Of a stretch of DNA of 64,000 nucleotides, positions 53,203 to 62,157 are shown piece by piece (position 1 is the first letter of the stretch; each line of letters opens with the position of its first letter). Under the pieces are notes generated by a model. The model had not been told where the DNA came from. It did not search any database and saw nothing but the letters and a program-made list of their open reading frames with translations. The position numbers and the translations under genes were made by a program. Source of the stretch: Rhizobium sp. P40RR-XXII (GTDB lineage: Bacteria; Pseudomonadota; Alphaproteobacteria; Rhizobiales; Rhizobiaceae); the NCBI RefSeq assembly GCF_012641405.1, contig NZ_JABAII010000014.1, positions 62,001-126,000 on the forward strand. The letters run 5' to 3'.

Positions 53203-54300
53203 GTGATCACAGCAAAGTGGTTCAAGCAGGAAAAATTCCTGTTGGTCGCATTGGCAATTGCCGTCATTGCCTATGTTGGCGAGCATTCCGTGCTCGAAGT
53301 GGGACAAACTGCCTCGATGATCGCAGCAGCGGCATTGATCGCAACGATTGTGCTGGCCTCCATGCGTGTCGCGCATCATGCCGAGACCCTCGCCGTCAAG
53401 GTCGGCGACCCCTACGGCACGATGATCCTGACCTTGTCGGCCGTCGCTGTCGAAGTCATCATCCTTGCCATCATGATGAGCGGGGAAAGCTCGCCGACGC
53501 TGGTGCGCGACACGATCTATGCCGCTGTCATGCTCGATATCAACGGTATCCTCGGCCTCGCCGCCCTTCTCGGTGGCCTCAAACATGGCGAGCAGCCCTA
53601 CAATGACGATTCCAGCAAGACCTATGGCGTGATGATCCTGACGGCCATGGGAATTTCGATGATCGTGCCGGAATTCATTCCGGATGCGAAATGGCATTAT
53701 TATTCCGCCTTCACCATCGTTGCGATGGTCGCGCTCTATGCGCTGTTCCTGCGCATGCAGGTCGGCAAGCACAGCTATTTCTTCAGCTATAGCTATCCGC
53801 GCACGGAGAAGAAGCACACCGCCTCGGAAGAAGATCACGATGAAGAGTCCACCACCACCTCCATCGTCACCATCCTGATCGGCGTCGTGCTGATCGGCTT
53901 GCTGGCGGAATTCATGTCGGCCTTCATGGATACCGGCCTCAAGGGCACGGGGGCGCCGCCCGCCATCGCGGCTATCGTCGTCGCGGCAATCTCGGCGGCC
54001 CCGGAAATCCTGACGGCATTGCGGGCAGCCTTGCGCAACCGCATGCAGGCGACGGTCAATATCGCCATGGGTGCCTCGCTATCGACCGTCATCTTGACGG
54101 TGCCCGTCATGGAGGCGATTGCGCTCTATACCGGTCAGCCCTTTATCATGGCCATGTCGCCGGTGCAGACCGTCATGGTGATGATCACGCTGATCGCGGC
54201 CGCCATCAATCTCAACGACGGCGAAACCAACGCCATCGAAGGCATGACCCATTTCATTCTCTTCGCAACCTTCATCATGCTGACCGCACTTGGTCTTTGA
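53203..54300 (+). CDS. chaA: calcium/proton antiporter (ChaA-like)
   Basis: A 365-residue inner-membrane cation/H+ antiporter of the CaCA family with about 11 membrane segments. The two alpha-repeats are clear: GDPYGTMILTLSAVAVEVII in the first half and APEILTALRAALRNRMQATV then MGASLSTVILTVPVMEA in the second. An acidic loop (EEDHDEE) separates the halves. It would export Ca2+, Na+ or K+ at alkaline pH. The start is a GTG with a GGGAAA upstream; the TTGGGG region ahead is repeated (AGGTTGGG twice). A terminator separates it from aatA. Confidence 0.9.
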   Translation: MITAKWFKQEKFLLVALAIAVIAYVGEHSVLEVGQTASMIAAAALIATIVLASMRVAHHAETLAVKVGDPYGTMILTLSAVAVEVIILAIMMSGESSPTLVRDTIYAAVMLDINGILGLAALLGGLKHGEQPYNDDSSKTYGVMILTAMGISMIVPEFIPDAKWHYYSAFTIVAMVALYALFLRMQVGKHSYFFSYSYPRTEKKHTASEEDHDEESTTTSIVTILIGVVLIGLLAEFMSAFMDTGLKGTGAPPAIAAIVVAAISAAPEILTALRAALRNRMQATVNIAMGASLSTVILTVPVMEAIALYTGQPFIMAMSPVQTVMVMITLIAAAINLNDGETNAIEGMTHFILFATFIMLTALGL

Positions 54301-54390
54301 TTCCGATTTCAACGGCTTGCGCCGATCGGCGGACTCAAATTGCGAAGCGCTTGAAGCAGTTCATGAGCCCGAAACCATCAAGCTGAACGC

Positions 54391-54418
54391 AAAAGCCCGC
54401 CATCTCTGGCGGGCTTTT
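54391..54418. terminator. bidirectional terminator between chaA and aatA
   Basis: A perfect 12-bp stem, AAAAGCCCGCCA (54391-54402) against TGGCGGGCTTTT (54407-54418), with a four-base loop. The flanking A- and T-tracts serve both converging genes. Confidence 0.88.
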
Positions 54419-54438
54419 CATCTGGTTTGTCTTCAACG

Positions 54439-55641
54439 TTACTTGCAGGCTGCGCAGAAGCGCTGAATGCGGCGGCAAGCTTCTTCGAGCAGCTCCTCCG
54501 AGGTCGCATAGGAGATGCGGAAGTTCGGGCCGAGGCCGAAGGCCGAACCGTGCACGACGGCCACGCCTTCCGATTCCAGCAGCTCGGACACGAAGTCCTC
54601 ATCCGTCTCGATGACCTTGCCGGTCGGAGCCGTCTTGCCGATCAGGCCGGCGCAGGACGGGTAGACGTAGAAAGCACCTTCCGGAACCGGGCAGGAAATG
54701 CCCTTCGCCTGGTTTAGCATCGATACAACGAGATCGCGACGGCCTTCGAAGATCTTCTTGTTGCGGGGAATGAAGTCCTGCGTGCCATTCAGCGCCTCGA
54801 CGGCGGCCCACTGGGCGATGGAGGTCGCGCCGGAGGTCTGTTGGCCCTGGATCATGTCCATCGCCTTGATGAGCTGCAGCGGGCCGGCAGCATAGCCGAT
54901 ACGCCAGCCGGTCATGGCATAGGCCTTCGAGACCCCGTTCATCGTCAGCGTACGGTCATAGAGGCTCGGCTCGACTTCGACCGGCGTGGCGAATTTGAAA
55001 TCGCCATAGGTCAGGTGCTCGTACATGTCGTCGGTCAGGACCCAGACATGCGGATGCTTGACCAGAACGTCCGTCAGCGCCTTCAGTTCGGCATGCGAAT
55101 AGGCGGCGCCCGACGGATTGGACGGCGAGTTGAACATGAACCACTTGGTCTTCGGCGTGATCGCAGCTTCCAGATCGGCCGGCTGCAGCTTGAAGCTGTT
55201 GGCCTGCGTCGTTGCGACGAAAACCGGCGTGCCGCCGCAAAGCGCCACCATTTCCGGATAGGAAACCCAATAGGGCGTCGGGATGATGACTTCGTCGCCG
55301 GGGTTCAGCGTCGCCATGAAAGCGTTGAACAGGATCTGCTTGCCGCCGGTGCCGACGATCGTCTGCTCCCAGGTATAGTCGAGATTGTTCTCGCGCTTGA
55401 ACTTGGCGGCGATCGCCTTGCGCAGTTCCGGGATGCCGGCGACCGGCGTGTACTTCGTCTCGCCGCGATTGATCGCGTCGATGGCGGCCGTCTTGATATT
55501 ATCGGGCGTATCGAAATCCGGCTCACCGGCGCCGAGACCGATCACGTCGCGTCCTTTTGCTTTCAGCTCGCGCGCTTTCTGGGAAACGGCGATGGTGGCA
55601 GAAGGCTTTACACGGGAAAGAGCGTCGGCAAGAAAGGCCAT
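54439..55641 (-). CDS. aatA: aspartate aminotransferase (class I, AatA type)
   Basis: A 400-residue PLP aminotransferase interconverting aspartate and 2-oxoglutarate with oxaloacetate and glutamate. Features are IGLGAGEPDFDTPDNIKTAA, KYTPVAGIPELRKAIA, FNSPSNPSGAAYS (PLP-contacting Asn), the PLP lysine at 239 in MNGVSKAYAMTGWRIGY, and the substrate-binding Arg in PNFRISYATS. R. meliloti aatA is required for symbiotic nitrogen fixation. Length is normal. An AAGGAC-type site precedes the ATG. Confidence 0.93.
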   Translation of the reverse strand: MAFLADALSRVKPSATIAVSQKARELKAKGRDVIGLGAGEPDFDTPDNIKTAAIDAINRGETKYTPVAGIPELRKAIAAKFKRENNLDYTWEQTIVGTGGKQILFNAFMATLNPGDEVIIPTPYWVSYPEMVALCGGTPVFVATTQANSFKLQPADLEAAITPKTKWFMFNSPSNPSGAAYSHAELKALTDVLVKHPHVWVLTDDMYEHLTYGDFKFATPVEVEPSLYDRTLTMNGVSKAYAMTGWRIGYAAGPLQLIKAMDMIQGQQTSGATSIAQWAAVEALNGTQDFIPRNKKIFEGRRDLVVSMLNQAKGISCPVPEGAFYVYPSCAGLIGKTAPTGKVIETDEDFVSELLESEGVAVVHGSAFGLGPNFRISYATSEELLEEACRRIQRFCAACK

Positions 55642-56161
55642 GGTGATCGGTCCTATTCGGTTGAAAATGGCAGAAAGCCTGCGGACCAGTTTTCTGCGCT
55701 AAGCTCTATGTCGAATATGGGCGGACGTTTCAAGCGCAAAGGCGTCACAGTGGCTTTATTTCCTGGCTTCCCGCGCCAAACGTGCGAGCTCTTCCTATCC
55801 GCCTGGAAGCCTGCAATACGGGACCACGCGCCTCTTCTGTCCGAACCAGATCGACAAACCGCCGAACACCGGCGATCCGTCCGAACTTGAATCAATACAT
55901 GAGGCACTTGAATCAGGTTCAGAAGAACAGAGAAATTTCCAATAAAGAACAAATACCTCCCCGACATCAGCCCCTCGCGAAAAGGGTCGGTTGCCGCAAG
56001 TATCCGAAACAGCCCTCGCCTGCCGGCAGGATCGAGAGAACTGAGGGACTTGCCATCCGAAGATGCAGGAACACAAAGACGTTATCGGTTCAACCGCTGC
56101 CTTGAATGCTAAGTGAACGGCCCCACCTTGCGAAAACGAGGATATTGGGGAGTTGGAACGA
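55642..56161. other. intergenic region, aatA to sugar dehydrogenase
   Basis: About 520 bases with no gene I can support. The divergent promoters of aatA and the PQQ-type dehydrogenase should be here. Open frames on both strands lack ribosome-binding sites and protein-like composition. Confidence 0.4.
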
Positions 56162-57322
56162 ATGCGCCCTGATGGAGTGGGATTTGGCAGAGTCGGAGTT
56201 TCGATCGTTTTGATGGCCAGCGCCGTGCTCTCGGCCACGGCCACGCTCGCCGAACCATCACAAACCATCAAGACCCAAGAAGTAACCGTCAAGGTCGAAA
56301 CGATAGCGGCGGGGCTCGAACATCCCTGGGCGGTCGAAGTCCTGCCGGACGGAGCCTATCTCGTTACGGAACGCCCGGGTCGCATGCGGCTTGTTCGCGA
56401 CGGCAAGATCTCCGCTCCGATCTCTGGCGTCCCTGAAGCCTATGCGCACGGCCAGGGCGGCCTGCTTGACGTGGCGCTCGATCCGAAATTCGCCAGCAAC
56501 CGCACGCTCTATTTCACCGCCTCGGTGGCGGGCAACGGTGGAAGCGGCACGGCCGTCTTTCGTGCCCGATTGTCGCAGGACGGAAAACAGCTGACCGACG
56601 TGAAACGCATCTTCCTGATGAACAAGCTGTCGCGCGGCGATCTTCAGTATGGCTCGCGCATCGCGATCGCCCGGGACGGCAGCCTTTTCGTCAGCCTCGG
56701 CGATCGCCGCCAGCAGGATCGCGCCCAGGATTTTCAGGACGACGCGGGTTCCATCATCCATATCGAGAACGACGGAAGCGTCCCGGCCGATAATCCGTTC
56801 AAGGACGGCAAGCGTGCCCTGCCGGAAATCTGGTCGAAAGGCCATCGCAATCCGCAGGGCATCACCTTCGACAGCGAGACGAACAAGCTCTACACGGCAG
56901 AACACGGCGCCAGAGGCGGCGATGAGATCAATACGCCCGAAGCCGGCAGGAACTACGGCTGGCCCATCATCTCCTACGGCGTCAATTATTCCGGCACGAA
57001 GATCGGTGTCGGCACCGCGAAGGCCGGCATGGAGCAACCTCGTTTCTATTGGGACCCTTCGATCGCGCCCGGCGCCATCGCCGTCTATCGCGGCAAGATG
57101 TTTCCCGAATGGAACGGCGATTTCCTCGTCACGGCGCTGAAGTTCGAGCTGCTGTCACGACTGAGCCAGGACGGCAAGGGCAAGATCACCGAGCGGGAAC
57201 GCATGTTCGACGATAAATTCGGCCGCATGCGCGATATCACGATCGCCCCCGATGGCGCACTGCTGATCACCACCGATGAAGACGATGGTGCGCTCCTGCG
57301 GATTTCCAGGGCTGCAAACTAG
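56162..57322 (+). CDS. PQQ-dependent aldose sugar dehydrogenase (YliI/Asd-like)
   Basis: A 386-residue exported beta-propeller quinoprotein. The signal peptide is VSIVLMASAVLSATATLAEP. The soluble glucose dehydrogenase fold shows GLEHPWAVEVLPDGAYLVTE, GQGGLLDVALDPKFASNRTL, SRIAIARDGSLFVSLGDR and GHRNPQGITFDSETNKLYTA with EHGARGGDEINTPEAGRNYG. Such enzymes oxidise aldoses in the periplasm with PQQ. PQQ synthesis genes are not in this window. The ATG at 56162 is preferred over a TTG nine bases upstream. Confidence 0.9.
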   Translation: MRPDGVGFGRVGVSIVLMASAVLSATATLAEPSQTIKTQEVTVKVETIAAGLEHPWAVEVLPDGAYLVTERPGRMRLVRDGKISAPISGVPEAYAHGQGGLLDVALDPKFASNRTLYFTASVAGNGGSGTAVFRARLSQDGKQLTDVKRIFLMNKLSRGDLQYGSRIAIARDGSLFVSLGDRRQQDRAQDFQDDAGSIIHIENDGSVPADNPFKDGKRALPEIWSKGHRNPQGITFDSETNKLYTAEHGARGGDEINTPEAGRNYGWPIISYGVNYSGTKIGVGTAKAGMEQPRFYWDPSIAPGAIAVYRGKMFPEWNGDFLVTALKFELLSRLSQDGKGKITERERMFDDKFGRMRDITIAPDGALLITTDEDDGALLRISRAAN

Positions 57323-57419
57323 CCTGAAGCGCTCCGCTTCGGGCGCCTTTCGCCTTGCTCGGCGCAAAAGCAGCTGCTAACGGTCGCGTCACTCTTTCCT
57401 TCCCTTCCGCAGGATGCAG

Positions 57420-58310
57420 ATGTCTCGCATACAGGCGAATTTGTTGTTGTTGGTTGCCGCCGCGATCTGGGGCGGCGGTTTCGTTGCACAATCGACAGCC
57501 ATGAAAGCGATCGGACCCTTCTGGTTCATCGGCCTGCGATTTGCCGTGGCCACCCTGGTCGTCCTGCCTTTCGTTTGGATGGAAAAGAGGAAGGCCGCAA
57601 AGCCCCTGACACGCAGCAACTGGCTCGCCTTTCTGCTGATCGGCATCACACTTTTCGGGGGTGCCGCGACCCAGCAGATCGGGCTTTTGACAACGACGGT
57701 GACGAATTCGAGCTTCATAACCGGCCTCTACGTGGTCTTCGTGCCGCTGATTGCCGTCATCTTCCTGCGCCGGTCGCCGCATTGGATCATCTGGCCGGCA
57801 GCGCTGATGGCGCTCTGCGGCATCTACCTGCTGTCGGGAGGCTCATTCTCACGCCTGACATCAGGCGATTTCCTGACAGTCGTCTGCGCGCTCTTCTGGG
57901 CGGCGCAAATTACCCTTGCCGGCTCGGCCGTCAACGAAACGGGCCGGCCACTTGGTATTTCCGCAACGCAGTTTGCCGTCACCGCCGTTCTCGCCCTGGC
58001 CGTGGCAATCGCCGTCGAACCGATCAGCATCGCCGATATCCGCGCAGCACTTGGCGAAATCCTTTATGTAGGCATCTTTTCGTCCGGCCTGGCTTTCGCG
58101 CTGCAGATCATCGGCCAGCGCTACACGACCGCCCCCCAGGCGGCGATCTTCCTTTCTTCGGAAGCATTGTTCGGGGCTTCGCTCGGTGCTTTGCTGCTGG
58201 GCGAAACCATGGGGCCGCTCGGCTATGTCGGTTGTGCCTTGATGTTTAGCGCTATGCTTGCAGTCGAACTGGTACCGGAATTGACCCGCCGTCGCCATGC
58301 CACGGCATAA
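57420..58310 (+). CDS. DMT/EamA family transporter
   Basis: A 296-residue inner-membrane protein with ten predicted segments in two EamA repeats; IQANLLLLVAAAIWGGGFVA is TM1 and SSEALFGASLGALLLGETMG lies near the C-terminus (the typical P-x-x-x-L-L-L-G-E end of the second repeat). It probably exports a small metabolite. AGGA lies near an ATG at 57414 and the one at 57420; the latter has better spacing. No operon partner is apparent. Confidence 0.85.
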   Translation: MSRIQANLLLLVAAAIWGGGFVAQSTAMKAIGPFWFIGLRFAVATLVVLPFVWMEKRKAAKPLTRSNWLAFLLIGITLFGGAATQQIGLLTTTVTNSSFITGLYVVFVPLIAVIFLRRSPHWIIWPAALMALCGIYLLSGGSFSRLTSGDFLTVVCALFWAAQITLAGSAVNETGRPLGISATQFAVTAVLALAVAIAVEPISIADIRAALGEILYVGIFSSGLAFALQIIGQRYTTAPQAAIFLSSEALFGASLGALLLGETMGPLGYVGCALMFSAMLAVELVPELTRRRHATA

Positions 58311-58805
58311 AAAGCCCTGAAATGCGTGCTTTCAGCGGCTTTTGACAAGCTTTACTGAAATTTTTCCGCACAATCGAAAATGGGCGTTCATACCAGCCGA
58401 TTTGGGAAAATTTCGCCAAAACTATATCGCGAGCGATGGAAAAACCTTAGAAACTTGTTTCGAAGTGAGAAAATTTGCGAATCGCCATAACACATGCGCA
58501 TTACGCTATTGTGCCTCTGCCGATACGTTAGAAAACTTTTGCTTGCCAATTTCCCATAAACACAGCACTCTCAGCGCTGTTCGGGCATTTTTAGAGCATG
58601 GGAAGTCCTAATAGAATTGCGCGCCGGAAACGCTAATATTCCGGTCAGCCTGATCGAGAAGCGGGTGGCAAACATCGCATCGAGATCATGCCGAGTTACG
58701 GGGACCTTTTCCTTCAAAATTCGAGAACTGCCTGCAAGCGCCCGCAAGGGTAAGGAAGTAGTGCTGCCCGTGTGGATGGTGGGCAGAGAGAAAAGGACCT
58801 GAGGC
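58311..58805. promoter_or_regulatory. upstream region of the cold-shock gene
   Basis: 495 bases without a supported gene. Cold-shock genes usually have a long structured 5' leader, so the promoter and leader of the gene at 58806 should lie in the right-hand half. The left half (58320-58560) is AT-rich. I could not place a -35/-10 pair with confidence. Confidence 0.4.
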
Positions 58806-59021
58806 ATGGCCGAGACTGGCACTGTAAAGTTTTTTAATACCGATAAGGGCTTCGGTTTCATTAAACCGGACAAGGGTGGCGCGGACATCTTTGTACATAT
58901 TTCTGCAGTTCAGGCTTCTGGTCTGGCTGGATTGTCGGAAAACCAGAAGGTAAGCTTCGACACGGAACCGGATCGCCGCGGCAAGGGACCGAAGGCCGTC
59001 AATCTGCAGATTGCCGGCTGA
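58806..59021 (+). CDS. cold-shock protein (CspA family)
   Basis: A 71-residue single cold-shock domain that binds single-stranded RNA or DNA. RNP1 (KGFGFI) and RNP2 (DIFVHIS) are intact: GTVKFFNTDKGFGFIKPDKG then ADIFVHISAVQASGL. Length is typical. AAAAGGACCTGAGGC precedes the ATG. A terminator at 59054 ends the transcript. The CDS follows a long leader region, consistent with cold regulation of mRNA structure. Confidence 0.97.
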   Translation: MAETGTVKFFNTDKGFGFIKPDKGGADIFVHISAVQASGLAGLSENQKVSFDTEPDRRGKGPKAVNLQIAG

Positions 59022-59053
59022 GACGCCTTAACGGCTTTCAATTCGAGTTGAGG

Positions 59054-59075
59054 CCCGGCAGCGATGCCGGGTTTT
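59054..59075 (+). terminator. intrinsic terminator of the cold-shock gene
   Basis: CCCGGCA (59054-59060) pairs with TGCCGGG (59065-59071) around a GCGA loop, followed by TTTTG. Confidence 0.85.
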
Positions 59076-59166
59076 GTCATTCAGTCTGCATTCAGTTTGC
59101 CCCGTATAGTCTGCCCCATGAAAGAGCGGGAATGACAGTCATCCCGTTTCCTTAGAGGATAGGCCA

Positions 59167-59598
59167 ATGACCATACTCGGCAAAACGCTCGTCATGTCCG
59201 CGGTCGCCGCGGCACTGACGGTAACTTCCATGAGCGCCGCGTCCGCTGATGAATGGCGTCATCACAACCGCGATGGATGGGCGCTCGGCGCCGCCGGACT
59301 CGCTACCGGCCTGATCGTCGGTTCTGCCATCGCCAGCCAGCCGCGCTATGTCGAGCCGGGTCCGGCCTATGTCGATCCCGATTACGACGCGCCTCCCCCA
59401 GCCTATTATTATCGTCAGCCTCCGCGCCGCGTTTATGTCGAGCGGGATGTGAGCTACTATGCACAGCCGGTATCCGGTCTGCGCCCGTGGTCCTCCGCCT
59501 GGATGCGTTATTGCTACGACCGCTACAGAAGCTTTGACGGCCGCTCTGGCACCTATGTCGGCTATGACGGCATGCGCCACTTCTGCGCTGCCGACTGA
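59167..59598 (+). CDS. BA14K family protein
   Basis: A 143-residue exported protein. The signal peptide (TLVMSAVAAALTVTSMSAAS) is followed by a glycine-rich hydrophobic segment (WALGAAGLATGLIVGSAIAS) and a proline/tyrosine-rich part (DAPPPAYYYRQPPRR). The C-terminal BA14K motif is WSSAWMRYCYDRYRSFDGRS then GTYVGYDGMRHFC. BA14K proteins are Brucella and rhizobial envelope proteins, described as immunoreactive or lectin-like. GAGG lies upstream of the ATG. Confidence 0.92.
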   Translation: MTILGKTLVMSAVAAALTVTSMSAASADEWRHHNRDGWALGAAGLATGLIVGSAIASQPRYVEPGPAYVDPDYDAPPPAYYYRQPPRRVYVERDVSYYAQPVSGLRPWSSAWMRYCYDRYRSFDGRSGTYVGYDGMRHFCAAD

Positions 59599-59601
59599 TT
59601 G

Positions 59602-59656
59602 GAGCAATTCCAGGAAAAGTGCGCAGCGGTTTTCCTGGAATTGCGAGACAACAAAG
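59602..59656. repeat. Rhizobium-type intergenic repeat, copy C (left half)
   Basis: GAGCAATTCCAGGAAAAGTG and GCGCAGCGG, then TTTTCCTGGAATTGCGAGAC, share the left half of copies A and B. Within it CAATTCCAGGAAAA (59605-59618) and TTTTCCTGGAATTG (59630-59643) are a perfect 14-bp inverted repeat. The right half of the element is replaced by the terminator that follows. Confidence 0.7.
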
Positions 59657-59681
59657 CGCCGCTTTCGAGCGGCGTTTTTTT
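59657..59681 (+). terminator. intrinsic terminator of the BA14K gene
   Basis: A perfect CGCCGCT/AGCGGCG stem with a TTCG tetraloop, followed by seven T at 59675-59681. The T-tract touches the stop codon of the convergent hydrolase gene. Confidence 0.88.
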
Positions 59682-60324
59682 ACAATCCGCGCAGGAAAGG
59701 ATTGGTGCGGCGCTCGTCGCCGATCCGGCTGCCTGGCCCATGACCGCAGATGAAGCCGACCTCATCGCCAAGCGGGAAGACCTTGTCGCGGATCGATTCC
59801 AGCAGCTGCTGGTGGTTGCCGCCGGGCAAATCCGTTCTTCCGATCGAGCCGTTGAACAGCACGTCGCCTAGATGGGCAAAGCCCTGCTTGCGGTTGAAAT
59901 AGATGACATGACCGGGGGCATGGCCTGGGCAGTGGAAAACCTCGAACTCATGCTCACCGAAGGAGAGCTTGTCGCCCTCCTTCAGGAAGCGGTCCGGCAC
60001 GACATTGCGCACGCCGGTAATGTTGAACATCTTGCCCTTGCCCTCGATATCGTCCAGCAGGAAGCGATCGTCTTCATGCGGGCCGATCACCTCGATCCCA
60101 AGCGCTTCGCGCAGCTCGTCGGCGCCGCCGGCGTGATCGATATGGCCGTGCGTCAGCCAGATCGCCTTCAACGTGATGCCGTTCTCGCGCACGGTCTGCA
60201 GGATGATGTCGACATCGCCGCCCGGATCGACCACGACGCCCTCCTTCGTCTCCGGATCGAACAGGATGGTGCAATTCTGTTCGAAAGGGGTCACCGGAAT
60301 GATACCGGCTTGGAGCATGCCCAT
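59680..60324 (-). CDS. MBL-fold metallo-hydrolase (glyoxalase II-like, YcbL type)
   Basis: A 214-residue metallo-beta-lactamase-fold hydrolase. The zinc motif HxHxDH is His59, His61, Asp63, His64 in LTHGHIDHAGGADE; a further zinc His lies in FHCPGHAPGHV and an Asp in FAHLGDVLFNGSIGRTDLPG. This is the short glyoxalase II-like type, with unknown substrate. The start at 60324 has GAGG upstream; the frame is open for 68 codons further without support. Its stop is immediately next to the BA14K terminator. Confidence 0.9.
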   Translation of the reverse strand: MGMLQAGIIPVTPFEQNCTILFDPETKEGVVVDPGGDVDIILQTVRENGITLKAIWLTHGHIDHAGGADELREALGIEVIGPHEDDRFLLDDIEGKGKMFNITGVRNVVPDRFLKEGDKLSFGEHEFEVFHCPGHAPGHVIYFNRKQGFAHLGDVLFNGSIGRTDLPGGNHQQLLESIRDKVFPLGDEVGFICGHGPGSRIGDERRTNPFLRGL

Positions 60325-60573
60325 GGAGCGCCTCGTCTGTTTGATCGTCCTGCTGCGGATATAGCCGCAAACCTCCGGCAAAACAGCCCCCGCCGGCGTC
60401 AAAGCGATGCCAAAGCCAGCTTTCGCCTCGCAAAATGGCGAATAAATATAAAGAATTAATAGATTTAAAGGCGCGTGTTCATTCAACGGAAGCGGGATCA
60501 AAGCAGGCCAGCCGGAACACTGAAGCACCCGAGGCGTTGAGATAGGTCTTTAGAGGCCAGAAGGAGAGAACCA

Positions 60574-61212
60574 ATGTCCTTGAAGAGAAATTTGCTGCTG
60601 GCCGGTGTCATCCTTGCCGGCAGCGCGGGCCTGGCCCAGGCTGAAATGTCCGCAACCACCGCCACCGACATCGAAGTTCGCTCCGGCCCGGGCGCGGAAT
60701 TCCCGACCGTCGGCGTCGCAACGCGCGGATCCGAGGCGACGCTGGATGGCTGCATCGAAGGCAGCCGCTGGTGCCGCGTGGATGTCAACGGCATGCGAGG
60801 CTGGGTCTATGCCCAGTCTCTCAGCGTCGAACAGAACGGCGCGTCGGTGGTAGTCCAGGACCACCGCGATGATCTCGGCATTCCCACCATCACCTATGAG
60901 CAGACGGATTCCGTCAGGACCGGCAGTGTCCGGACCGCGCAGCCTGGTCCAAATGACGAATTGCTCGGCGCCGTCGATCAGGGCAGCGGCAATGTCGTCG
61001 TGATCACGCCATCTGAGGAAATCCGAACCTACATCGACGACAATCCGGTCGATACGGTCCAGTTGAACGGTGACCTGGTCGTCGGCGCCACGGTTCCGCA
61101 AAGCGTGGAAGTGCACCGCATTCCGGATTATCAGTACAGTTATGTCGAAGTGAACAACCAACCGGTCCTGGTCGATCCGAGAACGCGTCGCATCGTCTAC
61201 GTCTACCGCTGA
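60574..61212 (+). CDS. SH3b and DUF1236 domain secreted protein
   Basis: A 212-residue exported protein. The signal peptide is RNLLLAGVILAGSAGLAQA. A bacterial SH3 domain follows (VRSGPGAEFPTVGVATRGSE then WCRVDVNGMRGWVYAQSL), then a linker, then a C-terminal DUF1236 segment (VPQSVEVHRIPDYQYSYVEV, NNQPVLVDPRTRRIVYVY). SH3b domains often bind peptidoglycan, so a periplasmic or envelope role is likely. GAAGGAGAG gives a strong ribosome-binding site before the ATG. Confidence 0.9.
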   Translation: MSLKRNLLLAGVILAGSAGLAQAEMSATTATDIEVRSGPGAEFPTVGVATRGSEATLDGCIEGSRWCRVDVNGMRGWVYAQSLSVEQNGASVVVQDHRDDLGIPTITYEQTDSVRTGSVRTAQPGPNDELLGAVDQGSGNVVVITPSEEIRTYIDDNPVDTVQLNGDLVVGATVPQSVEVHRIPDYQYSYVEVNNQPVLVDPRTRRIVYVYR

Positions 61213-61461
61213 TTCGCCCGCAAGGCCGAACAAGATGGCGAAATTGGCTTGCGACTGACCGGCCGCAAGCTCATATCGCGGATTTCCCCTGAAATTATTG
61301 CAGAATTCTCCCGTCTGAGTTGCCCTTCTATTTGCAGCGATCCTTGCTTGATGTAATCCTAATATCCACTGGGGATTATCGCCGCTTCCTGCTGTAGCAA
61401 TCCGGGACGCGACGAGAGGGGATCCGGGAGCGTCTTCCGGAGCAATAGGAGAAGGGTAGTC
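61213..61461. promoter_or_regulatory. intergenic region before the glycine-rich membrane gene
   Basis: 249 bases without a gene. The promoter of the 61462 gene probably lies near 61320-61370 (TTGATG and TAATCC area), but the match to consensus is weak. Confidence 0.3.
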
Positions 61462-61725
61462 ATGGAAAGTCTAGGGCCTATCATCACGCAATTGATAGCC
61501 GGTGCGATCGGTGGCAACGCCGCGAGCGCCGTTTTGAAGCAGGATGGGATAAATCTTGTCGCAAGAACCATCGCCGGCGCCATCGGTGGCCTTGGCGGCG
61601 GTCTGATCCTTAATCTGATCGGCAGTGAAGCGCTTACCGGCCTCATCGCGCAAGGCATATCCTCGCTGGTTGCCGGCGGCGTGCTTTCCGCCATTGTTGG
61701 CGCGGTTCTCGGCCGCAAGTCGTAA
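61462..61725 (+). CDS. small glycine-rich membrane protein
   Basis: 87 residues, strongly hydrophobic and rich in Gly and Ala, with Gly-x-x-x-Gly type packing (AGAIGGNAASAV, IAGAIGGLGGGLIL, LVAGGVLSAIVGAVLG). Probably two or three membrane helices or a membrane-inserted assembly. Similar short proteins are widespread in Rhizobiaceae but lack a function. A GGAGAAGGG ribosome-binding site supports the start. Short charged tail GRKS. Confidence 0.75.
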   Translation: MESLGPIITQLIAGAIGGNAASAVLKQDGINLVARTIAGAIGGLGGGLILNLIGSEALTGLIAQGISSLVAGGVLSAIVGAVLGRKS

Positions 61726-62115
61726 ATTCATCAAATCGCACAGGCCGGCGGAGAGACCCGCTCGGCTTGTGCGCATCCGAGCGCCGCTCCGTCCGGCACC
61801 GGTCTCCGCCCATCCGTAGCTCGGAATGGGATGACATGGACCATGTCGGCGCAGCCGACGCTTACCGAATTCGGATCGAATGCCTTGCCATTCGATCGCT
61901 TTTATGCGGCCTCTCTTCCTGCCATGGCCTGCAAAGATTGCCTTCGCCACCACACAGGGGTTGATTATCGTTTCCACCGCGCTCTATCCACGAGATGCAA
62001 CAGGGGGAAATACGAGATATATTGGAATTTTGCGGAGCCGCTCGCGTAATTTTCCGATGCGGCAACGCCGTTTGAGCCGTGCGGCAATTGTACGAAAACA
62101 GTCGATGGCGTAAAA
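61726..62115. other. intergenic region between the glycine-rich gene and the MarR gene
   Basis: No gene supported. A hairpin just after the membrane-protein stop (GCACAGGCCGGCGG near 61738 against CCGCTCGGCTTGTGC near 61768) is a probable terminator. The rest has open frames without ribosome-binding sites. Confidence 0.45.
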
Positions 62116-62138
62116 ATGTGTCAACGAAGCTGACATAT
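62116..62138 (+). promoter_or_regulatory. candidate MarR operator
   Basis: ATGTGTCA-ACGAAGC-TGACATAT is an imperfect inverted repeat (TGTCA/TGACA core), 20 bases before the first ATG of the marR-type gene and within an AT-rich promoter stretch. It is a plausible autoregulatory site. Confidence 0.4.
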
Positions 62139-62157
62139 TTTTATATAAGTTTCCCGG

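Noticed and set aside
55795..56292. 165-codon minus-strand frame in the aatA/sugar dehydrogenase gap
   Set aside because: It overlaps the start of the well-supported dehydrogenase, lacks a ribosome-binding site, and has no protein-like pattern.
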